From the NCBI GenBank assembly GCA_025267735.1, contig CM046298.1, positions 26,295,866 through 26,359,865 of the forward strand: a DNA stretch of 64,000 nucleotides. Direction: 5' to 3'. Every line of letters starts with the position of its first letter. Position 1 is the first letter of the stretch. The notes under the pieces were generated by a model. That model had not been told where the DNA came from, made no database searches, and saw only the letters and a list, made by a program, of their open reading frames with translations. Source of the stretch: Mactra quadrangularis (taxonomy: Eukaryota; Mollusca; Bivalvia; Venerida; Mactridae). Below, one piece after another: positions 10,661 through 21,300 of the stretch. The translations under genes and the position numbers were made by a program.

Positions 10661-12718
10661 CAGAGGAACAGATAAGGTTTGGGGTGTATTGGGTATTTAC
10701 TCCCAATTTTCAAGACAATTGAGTAATGCCATTTCCAATAGAGTGCGTATTTTTTTTTACTCCAAGATATTTTACTGGATTGAGTATTTTCCATTTATAT
10801 GACGATAAATTGAGTACTAATAAAAAAAACATGGAACTAGGTATGCACAAATATACTAATAAATATTTATTGAAGATATTGTAACTAGGACAGCAACCAC
10901 CAGTGGTTTTTTTCACAATTTTGGGAATATGTCCCATACCCCTAGAATTGGGAATTTTATCGGCAAATTTGGTTTAAATTGGGAAAATATAATGTCAAGC
11001 CAATCGGTAACAATAGCATTCAAAACAATGACTTCAGTTTTTATTCTCCATTCAATTTGATTGTCAGAACTTTACAAAGCAAGATCTTTCAGACTCTTAC
11101 TATTAGATGCATGTTCTTTGAGCAATTAACAACAGCTTCAAGCTGGTTATAGTCTAATGACTTATAATGACAACATGTCCTCTTTAGAGGATCCAAAAGA
11201 GACTGTCGAATCCTATTGCATGAAACAGTTCACATGGAATTCATAATGCTGAAAACCCTTTCAACGGTGGCTGTTTTGTTTGGAAGAATTTTGCTTTGAC
11301 CAATCAGACAGAACATTGCAGGAAAATGTTTCAACGATTTCGCCAGAATTTAGTTCACAGGAGTAGAGAAACCGAGATCTACAAAATAATGACTTAATTT
11401 GAAAAAAACTTTTCTGAATCAAATACATTGTAACAACTTGTCATTTATTTGGTTATTTGAAATGCTGATTAATCAACAAACTGTTTTATTCAACTAACTT
11501 TTTGGTTATTCTAACTCTTTGTCATCGATTACCACAATTACATAATGATAATGATAAACACAGTATAGTTATGATAGCATCTTCAGTATTTTAATTGAAT
11601 TTAAAAAACATATAATTATGCTTCATTTTTAAAATTACACCTAAACAAATGTTGGCAAGTAAAAAAAAAAATGTCTGGCATTTTGACATTTGTTTTATCA
11701 ACAAACACCAGAAAACGGGAACGTAAGTTCGAATTTGTCGGTTCCTGGGGCACTGTTTGCTAAATTAAGAAAAGCAAATGAAAAATAATAAGCTTATTAC
11801 ATTAATTATGAAGATTTAAGAATGTTTTACTTAATTTGCGACAGCGTGGGTCGCGAAAATATATGACAATAAGTCATCATGATTGAAGGGATTTTATTTT
11901 TACGAAATACAATACTAAGTTATATATTATAAAATATTTTTGTTGTAAAATAATACAAAACACTATTTATAAAATTTAATTACACAAGACGGTGTTATTG
12001 ACAATTTTAACAAAGAAAAAATGACTTCCTGGGATCGCCGATATCGTTTTTATTAAGTTTTATGTATGATACAATTTAACAAATTAGGTCACGCTAGTTT
12101 AGGAATACATTTTTCATGACGATTAATTTATATTAGACTCCATGATTACATAATGAGACATTGCAATTATGTCATTGTTATGCTATCAAACATCGACAAG
12201 TGTGAAAAAATGCCGACACATATCTTAAATTGTTTACCTCAATTTCTGCTCAAACTGCAAACACATATTTGTCCTTAAACAAAGGATTAATATTGATTTA
12301 ATTGCTGCAAACAATTAATATATATATATGCGCTATTTCCAATGTACTCTGACGTGTAAAGGTATTGTATATACAGATGTTATCGAGCGTGGAATCATAA
12401 GTCGGCGACTTTATTATCGATTTTGTGACATCCTTGTGCATTCATATGTCGGCGATTTAAACTCCCAGCGGGTGAACGACAATTGCATGGGTTTTAATGA
12501 GATGTAATTGGCATGTAATTGTCGCGTGAAGTTTTATTTTTCGCATCTCTTATCTGACCAGTTTCGATTTTTTATTTACGTTCGATACGCGGCGATTTCG
12601 ACTTTATGAGTAAAGGAGTTTTTAATTGGGTTATGATACGCAATTTTTTTATTCTTACAGGGTTTTTGAGATTTTTAATTGCGTATTTACGCAGATACGC
12701 AGCTTATCTGTTCCTCTG
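10661..12718. mobile_element. Nested inverted-repeat element inside the 2.75-kb hAT
   Basis: A perfect 16-bp inverted pair CAGAGGAACAGATAAG (10661-10676) and its complement (12703-12718) lies inside the larger element. CAGAGG termini suit a hAT, but I found no matching 8-bp flanks, so it may instead be an ancestral inner end. Confidence 0.55.
10907..11025. repeat. Shared 115-bp segment, related to 57312-57425
   Basis: The motifs GGGAATATGTCCCATACCCC, AGAATTGGGAATTTTAT and a downstream AATGTCAAG...AACAATAGCA recur at 57.3 kb. This suggests the 57.3-kb locus is a fragment of the same transposon family. Not coding in a conserved frame. Confidence 0.65.
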
Positions 12719-12957
12719 CCGGCATCTAAATAGATTTAATTTGATCCGTATCAATGTGGAGTTCTCTCATTAAAAAAAGATGAAAGTAAAGCGTTTATGG
12801 GGCTCAACTCTCGTTTTCAAGAAAACTATCGAAAAAAGTCGATAGTCAGAAAAACTATCGCGATATTTATCGACTTGAAAAAGTTCTATCGACCTATTGC
12901 TATTGCAAGGTAAACTATCGCGATACAGCGATAAGTCGACCTATTGTTACACCCCTA

Positions 12958-13080
12958 GTCGTAAGTGGGGGGCACATGGGGTGGGTTCGGGAGGTGTACC
13001 CCCTCCCGACGGGATAGAAATTTTTGAGTTTTTCACATGTCAAAGGTGCAAATCTGAGCACTTTAAAATGCTCTTTTAAA
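12958..13080 (+). repeat. G-rich repeat, copy split by the hAT insertion
   Basis: Its left part (about 10175-10204) and this right part were one element before the 2.75-kb hAT inserted. It contains GGTGGGTTCGGGAGG and, near its end, GTGCAAATCTGAGCACTTT. It matches 13225-13380. Confidence 0.7.
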
Positions 13081-13224
13081 CAAATTGAATGAAGCTACAA
13101 ATAGGTTAATTATCTTTTTTTGTGTAGAAAAGTGATGCAATGCGTAACAATTCAGATTCATAAGATTGATTAGCTTTTAATAAATATTCCAAAATAAAGA
13201 AAATGCATTCATGTGAGTTAGATC

Positions 13225-13380
13225 TGATACAGAGGGGTCGTTAGTGGGGAGTACGGTTTGGGTGGGTACGGGAGGGGTATCCCTTCCCGAAGATGTGGAA
13301 ATTTTTTGAATTTTTGCATGTCAAAGGTGTAAATCTGAGCACTTTTGAACACACTTTAAAAGGATAAAATGAAGCTAAAA
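13225..13380 (+). repeat. G-rich repeat, second copy
   Basis: Shares GGGTCGT(T/A)AGTGGGG, GGGTGGGTACGGGAGGGG, TTTTTGCATGTCAAAGGTG and AAATCTGAGCACTTTT with the copy interrupted by the hAT element. Gives an uninterrupted reference for the pre-insertion sequence. Confidence 0.7.
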
Positions 13381-15204
13381 TTTGGTTAATTATCATTACA
13401 TTTTAAGCACATTTGGGCACTACCAAGGAAATATTAAGCGCTATAATTGAGGTATCCTTCAAGGAACGAGAATGGATAAAATCCTGATTTACAAAAAAAA
13501 TCAGCAATTTCATCATGTAAATGTCGAGAATTTTTAAAAAAATACACTTGGTAACTTGTATAAAATCACCGAATGCAATGAGAAAATTCTCTGATTTAAC
13601 AACCAAAAAACCGGTTTATGATACGTTTTTTTTTTAAATAAGAGGCATAGTTTATTCTGTTGAAATTCAGCGTTGTTGTGAGTTTTTCGGACGTTTCAGT
13701 GGATTTACAAGAATGGTTGTTGGGACGATCCAAAACGTGGAAATCCGCCGAAGAATCACATTTTTCGATTCCTTTCGAAAAAAGTATTAGGTATACAAGT
13801 ATTTTAAACACGTAATATGATATAAAATAAAAGCAACGATTTATAAATTATTGAAACACAAGCCTATTTAATTATGATTGGATGAAAAAAATGTTTAACC
13901 AATGATTAATTTTTGTCTTGTTTTTCGTAAGAAAACTTGTTGTAGGGTAGGTCACTCTTGAAAGTTACTTGAAAGTTTAATTCATTTACCTACATTTTCT
14001 AAGAAAACAACAACAACATAAAACGCTCGCTTTTTCCGATTTTAACTAACTTTTATAACTCATTTTAATGACAAACATTCATTCGACTATACTCGGCTTT
14101 TCTCAGTCTATTACTTGATATGAAAAACGCCGATGTCCTCCATAAATACTTAATTTATGTTTAGGCTCGGTCATTTTTTAAAAGTTATTCGGAATTTTAA
14201 TACCATAAAATTCATCAGACGATCGTGCATGTTTTCGAAATTAACTAAGTTCGAGTGTCATAGTAGAGACGTATAAAATGCACTTGACTAGCTGTCCACG
14301 TCTTTTCTCTGTCTAACTTGCTATGAAAACGCCGATGATTTCCACTACTAAATAAGATTAGAGAGTGCACAATAACAAAATTTAGGCCTCGTAAGCTAGT
14401 TACCATGGTAATTTCACTGGTGACGGTCTTAAATATACTGTTGAGGTATGTGTAATATAGACAATAAACATAGCAATTGGTATCTATGTGTCTGTAAAGA
14501 GGGACCATACACTTGCACGATCAATGATTTGAACGCTTGATAAGGCCCGATCTGGGTACCCTGAGATGCTTGAATGTATCAATTTAGATCATTATCTTTT
14601 TTAATAGCTCGGATGAATGATTTCATATTAAATTTAATCTAAAAGTCGAGTTGATATTGCTTTGATGGTGCCGATTTTTGTGCCCTTTTCTTTGTATGAG
14701 AGTCAATATCTGTGGGGCCAGGTGGGGGGGGGGCACGTGCACCCCCGGTAAATCCGGGCCTGTAACGATTCGATGAGCACCACTAAAATCAGGAATAACT
14801 GGCATTTAATGGTTGATAGTTTACGTCGCGAAAACTGGTTACAAATTGTCAACAGTAAGTAATCAAAGAGATACTGGAGTCGATTAAAATTCTAAACCAA
14901 GGTAAAAGTAATTAAAGTCGTACATATACCTCCGTTTCAAATGCATATGCTTAGCAGTAGGCAGAATTTGGTGTAAAAGCAGAAATTATCTTCTGTGTAC
15001 TAATTGATGTGCTTGTTTTTTTTATTTTAGTCAAAAGTTAATCGATGATTTTTCATCTTTTCGTAATGAAAACTTATTATTGTTTATATTTATAATTAAA
15101 TGATATATTGTAGTCATCAATCAATCTAGTCCGATTTTTTTTTGTGATTTGACTCTGCTTTGAGTTTATTTTATTATGAGAATCCTATTCTACTAAGTAG
15201 AATC
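13381..15204. other. Region upstream of PLPBP
   Basis: No gene recognised. A C/G-homopolymer segment with GGTAAATCCGGGCCTG at about 14710-14763 looks like one end of a transposon without its partner. The PLPBP promoter must lie near the right end, where GGAAAATGGCGTCC overlaps the start codon and resembles the initiator-type ATGGCG motif common at animal promoters. Confidence 0.35.
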
Positions 15205-15300
15205 ATGTTTAGGAAAATGGCGTCCAATTCGGACGAAATTGGCAAGTCCTTAAAATATGTCCTGGAGAAAATGCAGAAAGCTGTTGATGTTCGACCTCAG
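15205..15300 (+). CDS. PLPBP: PLPBP exon 1 (coding)
   Basis: Encodes residues 1-32, an N-terminal helix ending KAVDVRPQ. The donor GTTCGA departs from consensus but frame and homology require it. Two in-frame start codons, 15205 and 15217. Confidence 0.85.
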
Positions 15301-18300
15301 GTTCGATCGCATTATTCTAAATTATTGCTTTAATTAAAAGACTCTTTATGTGAATTAATTGAACAGAAAATTTTTAAACTAGCCTCATTTTTCGTCCCAT
15401 GATTTTTCGTCCAAAATAATAAACCGTATCAGAATTAATAATAAATAATAGACTGCTAATCACTTAGATTTTACCTTACCAGCTGTTTACATACTGTTAG
15501 GTCTGATGTTAATCATCACTACAAACCTGCACAAGTTTTGTCAACAATTTCTATGATTTTGTCAAGGTTAATGCCCTTTATTTAATAAACTTAATAAAGC
15601 TTATGTAACATGTAAGTTAGTGGGCCATAACTCTGGATGTACAATTACTGATATTAGGTGTTATGTCCCTTTTAAACTAATTAAGTTAGAAAATTTGATT
15701 TCACAGTAAATCTTTTTTGGATAGTAACATTTTACATCGTTACCATTAAAAGAAATATATCCTATTCCTATATTGGAGTAAGCAAAAATTGCTAAGTGTG
15801 CAGAATAGCAGACATTAATGCATTCATTCAGAGACATAGATAACAGTGTAAATCTTATTCCCTGATTCATTCCATTTCTGAAAGCTCAAAAGGACATGTT
15901 AGATTTAAACGTTGCAAAAAGCTTCATCAAAAAACAGTGTTAAAATAAAATACAGTTTTACAAGAACACTGCCAAGGAGTGCTGAATGATTGGATTTTCA
16001 TGTTTGTTGATTACAAGACCAAGTTGTAAAATACACAAGCATTTTTTAGTTTGCTTTGAGCAGATTCTTTTAAATTACAAGCATTTGAGGCTTGCCGCTT
16101 TGCCTTTGTTATAAATAGATTGCATATGTTTTCACGCAATCTTTTTACTTTTTCCAGGCTTTACCTAAGATAAATCCAAGGCTAGTAGCTGTGACAAAAA
16201 CAAAGCCTGTTACTGATATCCTTACAGCGTATTCTTTTGGTCAGCGCCACTTTGGTGAAAATTATGTAAGTGAAGATGTTTTGATGTTTATAAGTCTATG
16301 TATTTTGATAAGTAGGATCTGACTCCACTGGTCATACATTTCAATGGACAATAGTGTTGCTTTATTCTGTAAAGGGCGAATTTGCTACTTTTTAAGTAGA
16401 ATGGTGAACTACTTGAAAGTATTGGAAATATTTCGTCATGGAAAGCTGAGCCAACCCTAGTCCTATATATAAGACCCTCTGTAACTTATTTTACGGAGGG
16501 TTTTATATATAGGACTAAGCCAACCCCAACAAACCACCCAAAGGGGTTGGTAACAGTAGCTTAAGTACTAGGCTAGTTTATGCAGTGTTTCTGCTTTGAT
16601 TTTAATAACTTAATCAGTGTTTCCGCAATTGTGCGTTTTTTGCGTCTTTGACGCATTTTTTTCAGTGATGACCCGTAAAAATGTGTCCAGTGCGTCATTT
16701 GTGACGCAACCAATATATTACAGTAAATTATTATCTTTTTCTTTTATGTTCATTCCGAGACAAAGATAACACAGTAAATTATAGCGTAGACAGTGAAAGC
16801 AACAGAAAAAATGTTTATATAATCACAATTTACCGATTACTTTAAATTTTGATTATTCTTTCATAACTTTGTCAATTAAATTTAACGACATTACACAAAT
16901 ATATGCTGCCAAAAATAACAGTTCTTTTTTCGGTGATAAGTAGATCACTAATCATTGTATATGACGCGAGCATTTGGTTACGAGGTATCAATTTAAAATA
17001 GTGATCTTGTCTTATTAAATAAACATGTGTCACAAAACGTCTGTAAATTGTATATATTTCATCATTTACCAGCGATTTAATTCATTTTAATCCTTTGTTT
17101 GGTTACAAATTTACACATGTTTGACATTGTTAAGATATGTGTCGTATCGGCATCGTTTCACACTCTTTGATGTTTTATCACACAGCAATGTCTTAGTTGC
17201 AATGTCTCAGTGTGTTATCATAGCGTTAAGTTTGATTTAAATGTTAATATAATTATTATGCTTGAAACAAGAATGACCTAGTTCTTTATTTGTCTGCTTA
17301 ATTATTATGATCAAAAGAAAATTGCCGATTAAAATAAATATTGGTGAATGCAGATAAGCTTGTTCTTTTGTTTACTATAATACATTCACCTATTTTTAAA
17401 ATAGCACTGTCTTTAAATTGTTACTTTTAAATAATTACTTTTAGACGGTATAAACTGATGATTTTACACAACTTATTTTTTTCCAAAAAAAGCTCAGCGA
17501 TTTCTTGTGAAATGTCGGCGATTTTTGTGGATTATTTCAAATCATTAAACTGGACATTTAACATAAAAAATATTTGTAAAATTTACAAGATTTGGAAAAT
17601 TTACAATTGAAAAATCGAAAATCGACGATTTTACATATTTTCTGTGTATTTTTTTTAAAATGGCAAATTTACGTAAGAAAATATTTTATGTGATCATGTG
17701 AAGGATAAAACCCTGTTAACTATTTTTAAATACTTGATTTGTGTTCAGTTTAACACTGTGTTGACAAAAAAATGTCATTTCATGGTTGCAAGCTCACCTA
17801 ACCAGGTTTTGCTGAACCTCTTCTTTAATAAACAGTACACATCCTTCAACAAGATTGTCAACATCTCCATATAACTTTAGAGGAGCAAAACAACCCTTCA
17901 TTTTTATTATGCAGCTCATTTTTAATAAAAATTTGGGTAAATAGTCAAATTATAACACTGACCCTTTTAAACTTCAAATGACCCTCAAAAAATAAACGAG
18001 GGGGTCAAAAATGACCCTCAGATTTTTGAAGATTGCAGAAACACTGCTTAATCATGCTGTCTGATTTTTAGCTTTTTAAACTTTAACTGCAAGCAATTGG
18101 GATAAAATTTCTTCCTCAAGGAAATACCATGGTAGGTTTTTGGTAGGTTTTAAAACATTGTTGAGTCACATTTGAGTATGCTATCTAAGTTCAACCCTGC
18201 AAGCACTTAGTCTTGCTTGCTCCCTGTGTGCAGTACTGGGATATTTGCCAGTATTTAATTATAAAGTTAAAATATTTTCATTGAATCCTATATTCAACCA

Positions 18301-21300
18301 TACATTGTTATAGTACAGTATAACTTCTGCAGAGAAGCCCTCTAACGAGCAAATACTCTGCACAACAACAGCTTTTGCTATTTCCTTCAGGTGTTATTTT
18401 AATTGAATTAAACCTCTGCAGAGCAACAACCCCTGAACAGCAACATACTTTAGTCCCTCCCAGTAGGTGTTGCTCAAGAGAGGTTGTACTGTACTACATT
18501 TACAGGTAGTAACCCTTTTCTTCAAAAAATTGTTTTCACCTTTTTGATGTATGATTTATTGTATTTATTGTAAGTTTGCTAGTAAGGTAATGAACTTAAT
18601 TGAACCCTGATATTTTACAGGTTGTTGAGCTAGAAGAGAAATCCAAAAGTGATGCGGTAAGTATTGGTATATATGTTTTTGTTGTTTTATGTAGAATTAT
18701 TTCATTATTGCTGTGTAACCATATAACTGACAACTATGAATATAATATTACAGAATATTTTACAGTTACAAAAAATTAGCTGGTGTTCAGTTGTCCAGGA
18801 CTATAAAAGTTCAGACAACCAAAAAACCATGAAGGATATGAAATGCATACTCTGGATAAAGTCGTTTATCAAGATTATTTAAATTCTTTCATTTTCTGCC
18901 TATAAAAAAGTATGTATTACTACCCTTTTCAGGCGTGAAATTCCCCTTACATGTACCTTTGAAATTTTATGTTTGTACTTACATGTTCATTTATAACATA
19001 GTGTAGAAATCCCAAAGGGAGGTAATGCTTTAATTTAAATTTTCTTATTATATGGTAGTATTCCTCTATATGTATAATTCTAACAGGATGCTATTGCAAG
19101 CATAGCTTTTTTTACCATAATTTCATTTTTTTGCACAATTTCTCTCCTGAAAGGGCCCTCCACCTTTCCCCTGAAATAAAAAAAATCACTGTTTAATATC
19201 TATATTTTATTTTATTTTCAGATTATTGAACAATGTACAGATATTAGATGGCATTTTATTGGACATTTACAGAGAAATAAAGCCAACAAAGTTGCTTGTA
19301 AGTACATAAATTGTACACAATACATGTATATAGGGCTGCCAATCTTCAGCTGATCTTCTCCATTCAATCGGTTCCAGCCTCTTTTCTTGTTGGGTTTGAA
19401 GCCGTAGCAACACATTGTTCACCTACTCACTGTTCCGGGAAAGGCTAAATCCCTAGGCACATACTTTATTCAGTAACTGACAACTGCCCTACATGATTTA
19501 GAATCAGTGGTAGAGAGAATGGCAGTAGAAATGATTTCATGACTAAACCTTACAAAAGTATGCCCTGCTGAGGAATTGAATGCATGACCCATTGATCATT
19601 AAACTTGTTTGGTACCAACTGAGCTAGCCTCTAATATCTATATCAAAAGACATACGAGTTAAATTGACCATATATATATTTGTTCCAGTAATACCTAATC
19701 TATACATGGTAGAAACTGTTGATAGCCAGAAACTTGCTCAGACATTGAATAATCTATGGGAGAAATATAAAAGACCAGGAAAATTGAAAGTAATGGTTCA
19801 AGTCAACACAAGTGGTGAAGACAGTAAGTATGTTTTATTACAATACATTATGATTATTAAGATTACTTATCTTAAAGGGAGTTGTAATATGATACGAGTA
19901 ATTTCCATAAACACAGATTCTATAGACCACTGTCGTATAGGATCTCTTATGGTCGCTTCAAGAGTCACATTGAGATGACCTTTGTGTCAACCAATCGATG
20001 CAAGTCTTTCATCTAGACAAAACACTATCGATAGCATTTGATATGGTAATTTCTAATATTAGGCCGAGGTTTGCGAGCTAATTAGACGATGGTGTTATTT
20101 ACAGACTGTGATGGAACGGCTCTTTAAAAATTATGTTACGTAGAAAATATGTAGGTTACTTAACTTGATGATTGGGTCATGAATATTATAATGAGAAAAG
20201 GTCGCCTGAATGTGACCCTCATAACTAAACAGTCAGATCTTGAGTTAGTAAGTAGGAGAGTGAAGAATTTTAGATTGGGTTTATTTGAATTGAATACAAG
20301 TCGCGTTACAATATACATACATGCAAGTAAAAAACAAAAGAATTGTGTTCATGTTGAAATTCTTGCCCTTTATAATTAAACTTTTACTGTGAATGAATTG
20401 TAAAATGAACAAAAAAACATGAATTGAAAAACCTATCTGATTATAAACTTTTAAGGTCCTCAATGAGAGGTGATGTCAACTAATTGGTTAAAAAGTATGT
20501 GATTTTGTATTTTATCGTCACTCATGTTTGTAAGAGTAGTTTCCCTTTGATAAAAATCAATCTTAAGATTAACTTAAGGCAGAACTCCCATAATAGCTGC
20601 TGTCAAACTTTGGGCGATGTCGGGTCATGTCGACAAATTACGTAAGCGGTTTTCGTCGGTGTCGTTAACAATCGATAAAGATCGGATGTACTTTTTTATT
20701 GTGTAAATGCCTCATTTTTCAAATATTATTAATATTTTTATTGTATTACCTCACAAGAATATTAATTCTCTCAATTATTTGAGAAAATAGATAGAATTCG
20801 TGTAAAAAGTTTAAACCGGAAGTTTAAAAATCCAATTCAAACAATGGACGAAAAGATTCGTCCCCTAACAGATTCGTCCCCGAACAAATTCGTAATCAAT
20901 AAGTTGTTGATGATTAATGCAATCAGACCGTAAAATACCATTATTTTATCTTTAAATTGTCAATAATGGCGTTTAAAAGTAAAATATATACTGTAAAGAT
21001 GTGTTTACTTCATATTATGATGGTCACTAGAGTTTTGACATTTTTTCAAAAAGGGGGTTGATGTATTAAATTGGCATTTTGTTTAGTTATCTGTGGTAAA
21101 AGTTTTTGTTCTTTGTTTTATTCATTGCCATATGGTTAAAGGTAAATTATTAAATGTGTAACTAGGAGTGCAGAAACTGTTTTCATAGTCAAAAAATAGG
21201 GATACGGACTTGTAGTTTTTATAGCTGGTGAAAATCGTCACATTTTCTGTTGGGTCTCCCTATTATTAACTTGGTATGTGTGTAAAAATACCAAGGTAAA

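Larger units (their letters stand above)
10205..12957. mobile_element. Non-autonomous hAT element, 2.75 kb, perfect 8-bp target duplication
   Basis: Begins TAGGGGTGACTATT and ends TATTGTTACACCCCTA, with perfect 8-bp direct repeats GTCGTAAG at 10197-10204 and 12958-12965. Both ends carry dense ACTATCGCGATAGT-like palindromes. Removing the element rejoins a second repeat whose sequence continues smoothly (GGGTCGTAAGTGGGG) and has a relative at 13225-13380, so this is a nested insertion. No transposase frame seen. Confidence 0.92.
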
